A DNA stretch of 34,198 nt from Bacteroidota bacterium (GCA_030706785.1 JAUZNW010000017.1:1-34198); one strand, 5' to 3'; shown: positions 7,340-16,705, counted from the stretch's first letter. Program-made: numbers and translations. The notes: generated by a model not told the origin, from the sequence alone.

Positions 7340-9856
7340 TTATTCCATCCCGTCAAGTTCCCTGATAAATGCATCAGCGAAATCTTTCTTTACTGATACC
7401 AGTATTTCCCTGGCCTTTGAGATTGAGGAGAATTCACCATAAATGTACTTGTACAAGCCGTCTTTTGCCAGTACTTCCTTTACTCCTTCATATCCGGGAA
7501 ATACACTGCTGATACTTACACGGCTTTTGGTAGCTTTAAGCTGGATCGTGAATAACTTCTGGGCCCTCACTTCACTTTGCTGACCTGTAACAGTAACCTG
7601 TGGCGCCTTATTTTCAAGATCATACTGGTTTACCAGATAGGCATCCTTCAAGCCCATTTCCTTAACATATTCAAGGTATTTCATGGCATCCTGCTTTGTG
7701 AAAAAGACGCCAAGTGTGTAAAGATTGGCAGTATCAGTTTTGATTGTTCTGACAATCAGCATCTCATCCTGGATAAGATCCTTAAAATAATTAGGATTAA
7801 GATTTTTATGGGTGCTGAGAAGTATAATACTATATTTAATGGAATAAGAAGGTCTGAGGTATGGTGGCGTAGCAGCTTCCTGCCTCAGAACCACACCTGT
7901 CTTCGGATTTATAATGCCGAAGGTAACCCTTCTGTTGTATTTCCTCCCTTCAGGATTATCGGAGCCATCCGGATTTGTGTTGACGGCAGCAAAATTTGAT
8001 TTCCCGAAAGCCTTCTTCACGAATCGTGATTTATCAATACCCAGTGATGTGAAATAATTTATTACTTCCTGCGAGCGTTTATCGGAGAGTCTCCTGTTGT
8101 ATTCCGTGCTTCCCAGCGCATCGGTGTAACCTGCCACTTCTACAGACAATTCAGGATAATTGATCATTATGTTCTTTACAACATCAAGGACCGGTTTAGC
8201 TTCATCGGTCAGATTGTACTTATCGAAATCAAACAGAACATTCTTGATAGAAAGAAAATCACCAGCAGTGACCTTGTCCGGGGTCAGCGAAGGATTGACT
8301 GGCAAATAATTCCCTGTAAAGTAGAGTGGCAGACTGAGATTAATAGTATCGGTCTTATAACCATCATGGCTTGCAAGGACCTGGTACTCACCCGGTTTAA
8401 TGTCAAAATTGAATGAACCATCCTTGTTGATCTGCACGTCCTGGAAAACAGCGCCAGTCTTGATATTCTTTACTGTAATAAATGCTGCTTTCGGATCAAC
8501 TTCCATTCCATCTTCAAGAGTCAATGCACCGGAGACTTTTGTAATCTCGTCAGCCGGATCTATAGCGACTATTGCATATATATTCCTTTCTTTCGTTTTA
8601 TCATCAAACCGGCTTGCAACGAATCCGGGAGCATTATTATTCAGAATGAAATCGATGTTCTCCTGAACATTATTAAATGCATAAGGCATTCCAACAGGCT
8701 GGGTCCAGGATCCTCCCCGGTTAATCGATCTGAAGACGTCATACCCTCCCATACTTATAAGTCCGACAGAGCTGAAAAGCAAAGCATTAGTTTCCGTATC
8801 AAAATAGGGAGTGTTTTCATCATAGGGTGTATTGATTGTATTCCCGAGGTTCACCGGGCGTTCCCAGCTGCCGTCGGCTGCACGCTCAGAAACCCAGATG
8901 TCAAGATCGCCCTCGCCTCCGGGCCTGTTGCTTGAGAAATACATGGTCTTGCCGTCAGGAGTGATAAAACCGAATGCTTCCCAGTAGATAGAGTTTACAT
9001 ACTTTCCAACGCTTTTGATCTTTGACCAGGTGGTATCGCTTCTTGTACTGTAATAGAGGTTGCCGTCACCCCCGTCGTCCATGAACAGTATCAGCATCTT
9101 TCCGTTTCCCGTAATTGAATTTGTGAAGAACCTGTCATACCCTCCGAGCTGTTTTGTGATATTTGAGGGTTTTTGCCACGTTTTGGTTTTTACCGGTTTA
9201 TATGAACAGTAGACCTGTGTTTTACCATCTCTCAATGCTGTAAAGACAAAAACAGAATCATTCTTGGCCAGAACCGGATAACAAGCTCCCGGATAATCTG
9301 CCATCCACGGAGTGAAAAGCTGGGAAATCAGCCTGACGGGCTTTTTCTTCATCTCGAGAGCATACCTGCAATTTCTTATCTGCAGGTCGATATATTGTTC
9401 CTGCGTTGATCCGGTACCAATGTATTTCTTTTTCAGAGTATTAAAGTAGGTAAGTGCTTTATCAAGACTGTCATTGCGCTGATATGCTATTGCCAGATAA
9501 AGATATGTATCAAGCGGGGCAACTTCTCCTGTTTGCCTGTATTCCTTCTCACTATTTGCCACCACCTTCGAAGCCTTCTTTAAGAGGGTGAGCGCTTCTG
9601 CATTTTTACCATCGAGATTGAGGTAACATATTCCGAGTTTAGCCGCAAGGTTACAATTATCCGGATTGGCTTTCACAAGCGGCTCATACAATGAGGATGC
9701 TTTAAGGTAATTCTGATCATAATAGTAGAATGCATCAGCTTCGCGAAAAGCTCTTGTAAATTCCCTTCTTTCATTCACCTGCCCATACAGTGTGGTAAAT
9801 CCGCATATAAGAAGGACAATAAAGGGAATTCTTTTTGAGGGGTAAATCTGTTTCAT
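7340..9856 (-). CDS. PorE-like envelope protein: TPR, PD40 propeller, CRD, OmpA, two SPOR-like domains
   Basis: An 838-residue exported protein. A signal peptide (to about residue 25, GQVNERREF after it) is followed by TPR-like helices (~30-165), PD40/WD40-like beta-propeller repeats (~180-420, with GGEGDLDIWVSE and GGYDVFRS), a carboxypeptidase-regulatory-like sandwich (~430-515), an OmpA-type peptidoglycan-binding domain (~537-647; LFDFDKYNLT, TDALGSTEYNRRLSDKR) and two C-terminal SPOR-like repeats (~670-745 and ~765-838). The first four match the order known for PorE, a T9SS component of Porphyromonas gingivalis that anchors to peptidoglycan; the SPOR-like tail is extra and may also bind cell wall. 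It follows a paralogue without OmpA (9949-12153) by 92 bases. PorE orthology is an inference: many Bacteroidota carry several proteins of this plan. Confidence 0.85.
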   Translation of the reverse strand: MKQIYPSKRIPFIVLLICGFTTLYGQVNERREFTRAFREADAFYYYDQNYLKASSLYEPLVKANPDNCNLAAKLGICYLNLDGKNAEALTLLKKASKVVANSEKEYRQTGEVAPLDTYLYLAIAYQRNDSLDKALTYFNTLKKKYIGTGSTQEQYIDLQIRNCRYALEMKKKPVRLISQLFTPWMADYPGACYPVLAKNDSVFVFTALRDGKTQVYCSYKPVKTKTWQKPSNITKQLGGYDRFFTNSITGNGKMLILFMDDGGDGNLYYSTRSDTTWSKIKSVGKYVNSIYWEAFGFITPDGKTMYFSSNRPGGEGDLDIWVSERAADGSWERPVNLGNTINTPYDENTPYFDTETNALLFSSVGLISMGGYDVFRSINRGGSWTQPVGMPYAFNNVQENIDFILNNNAPGFVASRFDDKTKERNIYAIVAIDPADEITKVSGALTLEDGMEVDPKAAFITVKNIKTGAVFQDVQINKDGSFNFDIKPGEYQVLASHDGYKTDTINLSLPLYFTGNYLPVNPSLTPDKVTAGDFLSIKNVLFDFDKYNLTDEAKPVLDVVKNIMINYPELSVEVAGYTDALGSTEYNRRLSDKRSQEVINYFTSLGIDKSRFVKKAFGKSNFAAVNTNPDGSDNPEGRKYNRRVTFGIINPKTGVVLRQEAATPPYLRPSYSIKYSIILLSTHKNLNPNYFKDLIQDEMLIVRTIKTDTANLYTLGVFFTKQDAMKYLEYVKEMGLKDAYLVNQYDLENKAPQVTVTGQQSEVRAQKLFTIQLKATKSRVSISSVFPGYEGVKEVLAKDGLYKYIYGEFSSISKAREILVSVKKDFADAFIRELDGME

Positions 9857-9913
9857 TGATCCTGAATTTTGATTTCTTTAAACCGGAGTTTTAATCTCTG
9901 GCCTTATGTTAAC

Positions 9914-9945
9914 AATGACATATCAAGCTTAATTAAGTTGTCATT
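9914..9945. other. Inverted repeat between the two envelope paralogues
   Basis: AATGACA (9914-9920) and TGTCATT (9939-9945) are perfect complements around an AT-rich 18-base loop. No U-run follows on the minus strand, in which the flanking genes are read, so it is not a normal terminator there; it may be an RNA structure or chance. Confidence 0.35.
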
Positions 9946-9948
9946 TAA

Positions 9949-12126
9949 TCATTTTTTTACAATAACTTTGATCTCCCTTATGAAGGCTCCACTGAACCTT
10001 GCCAGCTGAGGTCTGTTCAATACAGTTCTTGCTTCTTCGGCCGAAGTGTATTGTCCGTAAAAATAATGAAATCCGTCTATTTCTTCAACTTCCCTGACGC
10101 CGCTCAAGCCGGGGAAAGTTCTGCCTATGTCAGTTCTGTTCGGAGAGGCGCTGAGCTGTATGGTATAATACTTCTGTTCGGGGATCTGTTTCTCTTTGGT
10201 AGCCCTGGTCACTTTTTTAACAAACAGATCGTCGGGATATCCTTTATCAATAAGCTCATTCAAGTGATTATATGCATCATTTTTGATATTGAAAATGCCC
10301 GTTGTATATCTGTAAAACAGATCAGCGCCATTATAAAATACCTTAATATCTGAAACGTATTTGAAATAACTGATATCCACCGGATGATACAGAGCCATGA
10401 CCTGAACTGTATAGTACAGGATTGTAGTATCAAGCATATCGTTTGAGGTTACATCCTTTACATTCAGGTTTTTTATCAGGATACTGGTGTCAACCTCTGA
10501 AACGCCAGGGATTTTTGAAAGATCGATCTTCTCCCGGGGATTCTTATCAAGTACTATGTCGGCCAGGTTAATGATCCGCGAAGGATTATCCATTGTTATT
10601 GTAGTATCGATCCATTGAGTGTTATAGCCTGGACAGGTGTAGACAAGCCTGAGCCTGCCTGGTACAGTCATAAAATTGTATCGCCCGGTTTTCGAATCGG
10701 GATGCCTTGCATTAAGAGTATCTCCGGAGTCCTTGTCGATCAGATAGATAGAATGCTTCTCGCTAAAAGTTAAAACCGTATCTTTCAGTCCGTATTTACC
10801 CGTCAGTTCGAATATCCGGTTTAGCTTGGGAGCTGAAAGGGTTATATAAAATATTTCTCTGTTTTTATAGCCTGTAGTCATCGAATAAAAGCCATTCTCG
10901 TCATTGTTGAAAGGCTGAAAAAACCTGTCATCATCGGTTGAATTGATCGGGAATCCGAGATTTTCAGGCTGACTCCAGCCTTTTTCCGACAACCTGGATC
11001 TATATATATCATATCCTCCTGTGCTATTGTATCCTTCTGAGCTGAAATAGAGGATTGAGTCATTTGCCGTAATGAACGGTGTATCCTCATTGTAAATGGT
11101 GTTTACTCCCGGACCAAGATTTTTTGCAGGCCCCCAGTCTCCCGTGCCATCTTTCTCAGATACATAAATATCAAGGCCGCCTTCTCCACCCTCCCTGTTA
11201 CTTGTGAAATAGAGTTTCTTCCCGTCAGCTGAGATACTGGCATGGGATTCATAGTATTTTGTATTTATGTTCCTGTTCAGCTTTTTAATCACTGTCCAAC
11301 TGCCGTCAATATATTCTGAAGTGTAGATATTGCCGTCGTAATTATCAGTCTTGTAAAGGAATAGAAGCGTCCCGTCTTTGTTTAGGGAACAGGAGGAACA
11401 ATCGTCTCCAGCTTTGATCTGAGATGTAATTTCAATTGGAGGCTGCCATTTGCCCCTTATCTTTTTTGAATAGAGAATTGCGTTGACCATACCACGCCGT
11501 TCGGTGTAGACTATTGAATTGCCGTCAAAGCTTACCGCAGGATCCTCATTGATGGAACCCTGGCTAAATCCGGGACTGACCAGGTCACTGCTCATGGCTA
11601 TGGGTTTATCCTGGTAACTCCTGGCAGCCTTGCAAGCTTCGATAAGCTGGTCAATGTAGGACTCATTGCGCATGCTACCCTTTCCCTTTACTTCACCGGT
11701 AAGTTTTTTAAATACTTCGAAAGTACTTAAGGCTTTATCCAGTTCATTGTTGATCATATAGGCTTTCCCAAGAAAGAAATAAGCGTCCAGCGGTGCTCTT
11801 TTTTCCCTGAAAGAGTTCACCTTCGCATCATAGCTCGCATGTTTCACTGCAGATTCGAGGAACGGGATGGCTTTCTCCTTTTCTCCGTCAATTCTAAGGT
11901 AGCACGTTCCGATCTTATACTGGATGTTATAATTGTCAGGCTTATCGAGAAGAAGGTAGAGTGGATTGGCCAGTTCGGACTGGTCAAACAGGTTAAATGA
12001 CTCGGCTTCGGTAAATGTTTTCCTTTTCTCTGCATTTGATTGAGCAGAAGACACAAACGAAAACCCCGCCAGAGAAATTAGCTGCAGAAACAGGCAAAAA
12101 ATATTTGCTCTGACTTTAATCATCAT
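9949..12126 (-). CDS. Paralogue of the PorE-like protein lacking the OmpA domain
   Basis: A 725-residue exported protein if read from the ATG at 12126; the frame also has an ATG at 12153 (734 aa), but the shorter start gives a cleaner signal peptide ending near VSSAQ. Order: TPR-like helices (~25-165), PD40 propeller repeats (~175-425; GGEGGLDIYVSE, GGYDIYRS), a carboxypeptidase-regulatory-like sandwich (~435-520), a short linker, then two SPOR-like repeats (~570-645 and ~650-725; YYTIQLSASPNR, FPGLSGVREVEE). These align domain by domain with the neighbour at 7340-9856, except that the ~110-residue OmpA domain is missing. It may therefore partner or compete with the PorE-like protein without the same cell-wall grip. 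It lies 62 bases from the E2 gene on the same strand. Function in T9SS or another envelope machine is not known. Confidence 0.8.
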   Translation of the reverse strand: MMIKVRANIFCLFLQLISLAGFSFVSSAQSNAEKRKTFTEAESFNLFDQSELANPLYLLLDKPDNYNIQYKIGTCYLRIDGEKEKAIPFLESAVKHASYDAKVNSFREKRAPLDAYFFLGKAYMINNELDKALSTFEVFKKLTGEVKGKGSMRNESYIDQLIEACKAARSYQDKPIAMSSDLVSPGFSQGSINEDPAVSFDGNSIVYTERRGMVNAILYSKKIRGKWQPPIEITSQIKAGDDCSSCSLNKDGTLLFLYKTDNYDGNIYTSEYIDGSWTVIKKLNRNINTKYYESHASISADGKKLYFTSNREGGEGGLDIYVSEKDGTGDWGPAKNLGPGVNTIYNEDTPFITANDSILYFSSEGYNSTGGYDIYRSRLSEKGWSQPENLGFPINSTDDDRFFQPFNNDENGFYSMTTGYKNREIFYITLSAPKLNRIFELTGKYGLKDTVLTFSEKHSIYLIDKDSGDTLNARHPDSKTGRYNFMTVPGRLRLVYTCPGYNTQWIDTTITMDNPSRIINLADIVLDKNPREKIDLSKIPGVSEVDTSILIKNLNVKDVTSNDMLDTTILYYTVQVMALYHPVDISYFKYVSDIKVFYNGADLFYRYTTGIFNIKNDAYNHLNELIDKGYPDDLFVKKVTRATKEKQIPEQKYYTIQLSASPNRTDIGRTFPGLSGVREVEEIDGFHYFYGQYTSAEEARTVLNRPQLARFSGAFIREIKVIVKK

Positions 12127-12181
12127 AACAAATATAAGAATTTTAGAAAACAATAGTCAGAAGGCCAAGGTTTTTCTCCTG

Positions 12182-12202
12182 ACTGCCATCTAGATTGGCA
12201 GT
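12182..12202. other. Perfect 7-bp stem-loop between E2 and the OmpA-less paralogue
   Basis: ACTGCCA (12182-12188) pairs with TGGCAGT (12196-12202) around TCTAGAT. On the minus strand it lies just after the E2 stop, but no U-run follows, so readthrough into the next gene is likely; it could stabilise or process the mRNA. Confidence 0.4.
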
Positions 12203-12215
12203 TTGCCTGCAGCTT

Positions 12216-13562
12216 TTAAGCGATATCGGGAGTGTAATCTTCCAGAATTTCCTTGATGCGGCTGAGGAATTTACCGGCAAGAGCACCGTCAATTACTCTG
12301 TGATCAAAACTCAGGGATAGTATCATTATATGACGGATTGCAATCATGTCACCATCAGGAGCTTCGATGACGGCAGGCATCTTCCTGACTGCTCCAGTCC
12401 CGAGAATAGCTACCTGAGGCTGATTTATTATAGGCACACCTGAGAGATTGTTAAAAGTGCCGAAATTCGTTATTGTAAATGTACCTCCTGTTATCTCATC
12501 AGGCTTAAGCTTATTGCTCCTCGCTCTTTCAGAAAGATCGTTTACGGCTTTTGCTAGACCGGTAAGATTCTTTTCGTTTGCATTTTTTATGACCGGCACA
12601 ATTAAATTACCATCGGGAAGTGCTGTTGCTATTCCGATATTAATATTCTTTTTCCTGATGATATTATACCCGTCCACTGAAATATTAACCATCGGGAAAT
12701 CATGGAGAGCCCTTGCAGCGGCGTCGACAAATATCGGCGTCAGAGTGAGCTTCTGGCCTTCATCGGCAAGGAACCTGTCCTTAATACTGCTCCTCCATCT
12801 GATCATTTTAGTCACATCCGCATCTATAAAGGATACAGCATGGGGTGAAGTTCTCACAGACATGACCATATGGTCAGCTATCAGCTTTCGAACCCTGTCC
12901 ATTTCGATGATCTCCTCTTTGGGAGGAACAATATTCGGTATTTCGGATGATTCTGTTTTAACGGCTTCCGGTGATTGCCTGGGGCTTTCCGGTATTTGCG
13001 TGACTGCAGTTTCAGGCTGCTTTGGATCTTCTTCAATGGTCTCCTTCTTCCTCGACTCCAGGAATCTGAGGATATCGTCCCTCGTTATCCTTCCGTCCAT
13101 GCCTGTACCTGTAATCGTGTCGAGTTCCGGGTAACTGATCCCTTCCTGTGCCGCGATATTCCTTACCAGCGGGGAAAGAAACTTTCCTGACCGAGTGCGG
13201 CTTTTCATCTCACGCGAAACCATATACTCTTCCTGCCTTTCTTCCCTGTCGGACTTTACGGTTTCACGAGTCATTTCTACTTCTTCATCAATTTTCTTTA
13301 CTACTTCAGGTGTGGTTTCAATTTCAGTATCAAGGATGGCAATGATATCTCCGACTGCCGGTACAGAACCTTCAGCGGCTTTAATCTCAACAATGACGCC
13401 AGAGGCTGGAGCAGGGACTTCAGAATCAACCTTGTCTGTCGCAACTTCAACAAGGGGATCATCCTCCTTTACGACATCACCTGTTTTAACAAGCCATTTA
13501 TTGATTGTAGCTTCGATAACGCCTTCCCCCATTGCGGGGAGCACAATATTCATCCTTGCCAT
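12216..13562 (-). CDS. 2-oxoacid dehydrogenase complex E2 (dihydrolipoyl acyltransferase)
   Basis: A 448-residue E2 from the ATG at 13562; a TTG two codons earlier opens the frame, and an ATG at 13553 is an alternative that starts directly at NIVLPAMGEG. One lipoyl domain (residues ~4-75) carries the lipoylated lysine as Lys44 in ATDKVDSE. A peripheral-subunit-binding domain lies at ~125-165 (SPLVRNIAAQEGISYPEL, GRITRDDIL). The acyltransferase domain ends in SFDHRVIDG with catalytic His421 and Asp425. The enzyme passes acyl groups from E1 to CoA in the cytoplasm; the fold fits the branched-chain or pyruvate class, which cannot be separated here. No E1 or E3 gene is adjacent; the neighbours are recR and an envelope gene. 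The linkers are rich in charged residues, as is usual. Confidence 0.92.
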   Translation of the reverse strand: MARMNIVLPAMGEGVIEATINKWLVKTGDVVKEDDPLVEVATDKVDSEVPAPASGVIVEIKAAEGSVPAVGDIIAILDTEIETTPEVVKKIDEEVEMTRETVKSDREERQEEYMVSREMKSRTRSGKFLSPLVRNIAAQEGISYPELDTITGTGMDGRITRDDILRFLESRKKETIEEDPKQPETAVTQIPESPRQSPEAVKTESSEIPNIVPPKEEIIEMDRVRKLIADHMVMSVRTSPHAVSFIDADVTKMIRWRSSIKDRFLADEGQKLTLTPIFVDAAARALHDFPMVNISVDGYNIIRKKNINIGIATALPDGNLIVPVIKNANEKNLTGLAKAVNDLSERARSNKLKPDEITGGTFTITNFGTFNNLSGVPIINQPQVAILGTGAVRKMPAVIEAPDGDMIAIRHIMILSLSFDHRVIDGALAGKFLSRIKEILEDYTPDIA

Positions 13563-13642
13563 ACCCAATTAACAACAAAGGCAGGATTATGTTTTATCAA
13601 AATGAGAAATTATGAAACAAAACCCGGAAGAGAAAGTGATAC

Positions 13643-14257
13643 TTACTGGTGATAGGGATTGCGGTTGCTGATTGCCCTTCCCAGGGTTATCTCATCGGTG
13701 TATTCAAGTTCATCGCCAATAGCCACTCCTCTGGCCAGCGTTGAAATTGAGACATCATATTTGTTAAGTCTTTTATAAAGATAGAAGTTGGTCGTGTCTC
13801 CTTCCATAGTCGTGCTCAAGGCAAAAATTATTTCTGAAACACCACCTTGCCTGACTTTCTCCTCGAGGCTGTCTATTTTGAGATCAGCAGGACCTACACC
13901 GTCAACAGGTGAAATCACCCCTCCAAGGACATGATAAACACCCCTGTACTGCCTTGTGTTTTCAATAGCCATGACATCCTGGATACTTTCGACAATACAA
14001 ATAAGCGACTTATCCCTTTTTTCGTCACTGCATATTGAACATACTTCCCCGTCAGAAAGATTGTGGCAGATCCTGCAGTACCGAATTTCTCTGTGAAGTT
14101 TAATTATGCTTTCCCCAAACTTCTCCACTTCAGCCGGATCCCTTTTAAGAAGGCTCATGACCAGCCTGAAAGCGGTCTTTCTTCCTATTCCCGGAAGTGA
14201 AGCGAACTCGTTAACGGCATTTTCGAGCAGCTTCGATGGATACTCTGTAAAACTCAT
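13643..14257 (-). CDS. recR: Recombination protein RecR
   Basis: A 204-residue RecR of normal length. It has the helix-hairpin-helix [12 protein letters not shown] at residues 21-32, a four-cysteine zinc finger (Cys61, Cys64, Cys73, Cys76), and a TOPRIM domain beginning at LICIVES with [16 protein letters not shown]. RecR works with RecO and RecF to load RecA at single-stranded gaps. It begins a minus-strand run, 80 bases before the E2 gene, and is divergent from the symporter gene; a TAATTTTG (-7 like, 14281-14274 on the minus strand) lies 16 bases before its start but has no clear -33 partner. Confidence 0.97.
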   Translation of the reverse strand: MSFTEYPSKLLENAVNEFASLPGIGRKTAFRLVMSLLKRDPAEVEKFGESIIKLHREIRYCRICHNLSDGEVCSICSDEKRDKSLICIVESIQDVMAIENTRQYRGVYHVLGGVISPVDGVGPADLKIDSLEEKVRQGGVSEIIFALSTTMEGDTTNFYLYKRLNKYDVSISTLARGVAIGDELEYTDEITLGRAISNRNPYHQ

Positions 14258-14273
14258 ACAATAAGCTTTCGGG

Positions 14274-14281
14274 CAAAATTA
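14274..14281 (-). promoter_or_regulatory. Possible -7 box of recR
   Basis: On the minus strand this reads TAATTTTG, a full match to TAnnTTTG, 16 bases upstream of the recR ATG. No TTG was found 19-21 bases further upstream, so it is only half supported. Confidence 0.35.
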
Positions 14282-14368
14282 GTTGAAAATGACTTTTTAA
14301 CTATGCCTGCCTGGAATTTTTTCCCCTGACAACTTTTTGTTATTCTTGCAGATTAATTTCCGTTTTTA

Positions 14369-15841
14369 ATGAAGCCATTTCTGATTCTGGGAATTTTTCT
14401 GGGTTATACTGCTCTTTTATTTACGGTTACATGGATAACGGCAAGGAAGGCAAACAACCAGTCATTTTACATAGGAAACAGGATCTCACCATGGTTCGTT
14501 GTAGCGTACGGAATGATCGGGGCATCATTGTCTGGAGTCACTTTCATGTCGGTCCCCGGGTGGGTAAAGGAGACCCAGTTCAGCTATATGGTTGTTGTAT
14601 TTGGGTACCTTTTCGGGTATTTCGTTATTGCCCTTGTGCTCCTGCCTCTGTATTACAGATTAAAACTTACATCCATTTACACATATCTTGAAAAGCGCTT
14701 CGGATTCTGGTCATATAAAACAGGAGCGGGTTTTTTCATTCTCTCAAGAATTCTTGGTGCATCCCTTCGAATGTTCCTGGTTATCAACGTCCTGCAAGTA
14801 TTTGTTTTTGATGCCTGGAATGTCCCATTCTGGGTTAATGTTTTGATTTTCATTTCTCTTATTATTTTATACACACTGAAGGGAGGAATAAGGACGATTG
14901 TCTGGACCGATACTCTCCAGACGACATTCATGCTTCTTGCCGTGGTACTTTCAGTAATTTATATCAGCAAAGAACTCGGGACCTCCGTTTTCAGCCTTGC
15001 TTCAAATGTTATCGGAAGCAGCGAATCAAGGATGTTTATTACCGACTGGCACAATGAAAGGTTTTTCCTTAAGCAGTTCTTCAGCGGTATGTTCATAACC
15101 ATCTCAATGACAGGACTTGATCAGGAGATGATGCAGAAAAACCTTAGCTGCAGAAACCTCAGGGAAGCCCAGAAAAACATGTTTACATTCAGCGGGATCC
15201 TGATTTTCGTAAATTTCCTGTTCCTGATCCTCGGAGCTTTCCTGCTTTTTTATGCGCGTCACAGAAATGTTACGGTGGCAATGTCTGATGATCTTTTCCC
15301 GACAATTGCATTTAATTACCTTTCACCTGTTGCAGGGATTGTTTTCCTGATCGGGCTCATTTCAGCTGCATTCCCAAGTGCCGACGGAGCAATTACCTCA
15401 CTCACAACATCTGTCAGCATCGACTTCCTCGGCCTTGAAAAGAAAGAAGAAATGGCTGAAGGCAGGAAAACAAAGACACGATACCTGGTTCATATTTCAA
15501 TCGCGCTGATCTTCTTTATATGTATTTTAATTTTCAGGGCGTTGAATGACCGCGCCATTATAGATAAGCTCTTTACTATTGCGGGTTATACCTATGGTCC
15601 CCTGCTCGGCCTGTTTACATTCGGACTGTTCACAAAGAGGCAGGTAAATGACAGAGTAACTCCTTATATTGCTGTACTTTCGCCTGTTATCTGTTATTTC
15701 CTTAGTGCATTTTCAGTACAGCTGTTTAACGGATACAGGTTCGGATTCGAACTGTTGCTTCTGAACGGCTTTCTTACTTTTACGGGATTATGGGCTTTCA
15801 GTAAAAAGCTGGCTCCTGGAATCATTAATAATCCTCTGTAA
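14369..15841 (+). CDS. Sodium:solute symporter (SSS family)
   Basis: A 490-residue integral membrane protein with about 13 hydrophobic segments, the length usual for the SSS family, which couples Na+ entry to uptake of sugars, amino acids, vitamins or similar solutes across the inner membrane. Family marks: the first-helix region GYTALLFTVTWITARKANN, then SFYIGNRISPWFVVAYGMIG, the GASLSGVTFMSVPGWV stretch of TM2, and the loop GLDQEMMQKNLSCRNLREAQ. The substrate cannot be assigned. It is a single gene, starting 111 bases from recR in the opposite direction and converging on the DUF6048-like gene. The ATG start leaves the first helix complete. Confidence 0.92.
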   Translation: MKPFLILGIFLGYTALLFTVTWITARKANNQSFYIGNRISPWFVVAYGMIGASLSGVTFMSVPGWVKETQFSYMVVVFGYLFGYFVIALVLLPLYYRLKLTSIYTYLEKRFGFWSYKTGAGFFILSRILGASLRMFLVINVLQVFVFDAWNVPFWVNVLIFISLIILYTLKGGIRTIVWTDTLQTTFMLLAVVLSVIYISKELGTSVFSLASNVIGSSESRMFITDWHNERFFLKQFFSGMFITISMTGLDQEMMQKNLSCRNLREAQKNMFTFSGILIFVNFLFLILGAFLLFYARHRNVTVAMSDDLFPTIAFNYLSPVAGIVFLIGLISAAFPSADGAITSLTTSVSIDFLGLEKKEEMAEGRKTKTRYLVHISIALIFFICILIFRALNDRAIIDKLFTIAGYTYGPLLGLFTFGLFTKRQVNDRVTPYIAVLSPVICYFLSAFSVQLFNGYRFGFELLLLNGFLTFTGLWAFSKKLAPGIINNPL

Positions 15842-15880
15842 AGGTTCACACACCCCCTTTTTACATTTCCCCGGAGGGAG

Positions 15881-15957
15881 AAAAAAGTCAGTTTACTCAC
15901 CAACCCCCTTTTTGGGGCAGGAGGTACACATGCCAGAAGGGAGGAAAATTACTGACT
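15881..15957 (-). terminator. Compound hairpin, likely terminator of the minus-strand lipoprotein pair
   Basis: AGTCAGT (15886-15892) pairs with ACTGACT (15951-15957), and an inner hairpin CCCC-TTTTT-GGGG lies at 15905-15917. Read on the minus strand the outer stem is followed by six U (A at 15881-15886). It lies in the 120 bases between two convergent genes, so it probably stops the DUF6048-side transcript; the large loop makes this uncertain. Confidence 0.45.
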
Positions 15958-15961
15958 AATT

Positions 15962-16705
15962 CTACCTGTATGGATTAGTTTGCTGAATTTGTGTACCTGT
16001 TTCTGTTTCTTCAGGTTCTTCGGGAGGCGGCGGTTTAGTTATGACACGTTTTGTTTTGTAAGGGATACTCCAGATCACGTAATAGTTAATGCCAGCGCTT
16101 ACCGACTTGCTTCCGTCACCATAACCGGGGAAATAGATCGGCCGCAGATCTTTCCCTCCTCCCGCAGAAATCAGGAGCCTGAGTCTTATTATCCAGCCAA
16201 TGCTAACGTTTTTAAATATCTCTGTTCTAATTCCTGGTGCTACTTCAAGGAAATGTCCTGCGCCGTTCCTTTTCGGAACAAATGAATGAATAGTATCCCA
16301 ATAGTTCTTATACTGGAACGATGGCGTCTGGGATTGATACAGGGTCAAACCGTAACGCAGTCCTATGCCGCCCCAGTACCTGCCTGAAGAAACTGGTGGC
16401 TTTAAAAGATTGAAATCGACTCCTGCCTTGATGAAGATCCCCTTTGCCTGGAAGTTGTAATTGTATTGTGAGTACTTGTAATTAAGGTAACCACCTTCTG
16501 CAGCAAAAGACATTTTCTCACTTTTATCCACCGAAAAATGGCCTTCCAGGTTCAGATTGTTCTTGTCATAATAATAGTACCCCGGACCAACAAGATCGAA
16601 TCCCAGCCTTAATTTCAACGGGAACATAACCGTATCCTGTGCCTGCAGGGCACAGGTTCCTGTCAGAATCAGAAGACTAATAAAATATGCGTATGTTCTC
16701 CTCAT
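15962..16705 (-). CDS. Predicted outer-membrane beta-barrel protein (DUF6048-like)
   Basis: A 247-residue exported protein: signal peptide to about residue 22 (TGTCALQAQ), then a body of alternating aromatic strands (GFDLVGPGYYYYDKNN, YSQYNYNFQAKGIFIKAGV, YWGGIGLRYGLTLYQS) typical of small outer-membrane barrels, and a proline- and glutamate-rich tail (PPPPEEPEETETG) that is probably periplasmic. From memory it fits DUF6048, a Bacteroidota family found next to DUF6452 genes; not checked. It starts 29 bases inside the upstream DUF6452-like gene, so the two are co-transcribed and probably translationally coupled. Function unknown. Confidence 0.72.
   Translation of the reverse strand: MRRTYAYFISLLILTGTCALQAQDTVMFPLKLRLGFDLVGPGYYYYDKNNLNLEGHFSVDKSEKMSFAAEGGYLNYKYSQYNYNFQAKGIFIKAGVDFNLLKPPVSSGRYWGGIGLRYGLTLYQSQTPSFQYKNYWDTIHSFVPKRNGAGHFLEVAPGIRTEIFKNVSIGWIIRLRLLISAGGGKDLRPIYFPGYGDGSKSVSAGINYYVIWSIPYKTKRVITKPPPPEEPEETETGTQIQQTNPYR

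Noticed and set aside
9914-9960. Inverted repeat plus T-run taken as a terminator between the two envelope paralogues
   Set aside because: The T-run is on the plus strand, inside the end of the minus-strand gene; no U-run follows in the transcribed direction.
12448-13134. A 228-codon plus-strand ORF with hydrophobic stretches
   Set aside because: It lies wholly antisense to the E2 acyltransferase domain, which is intact.
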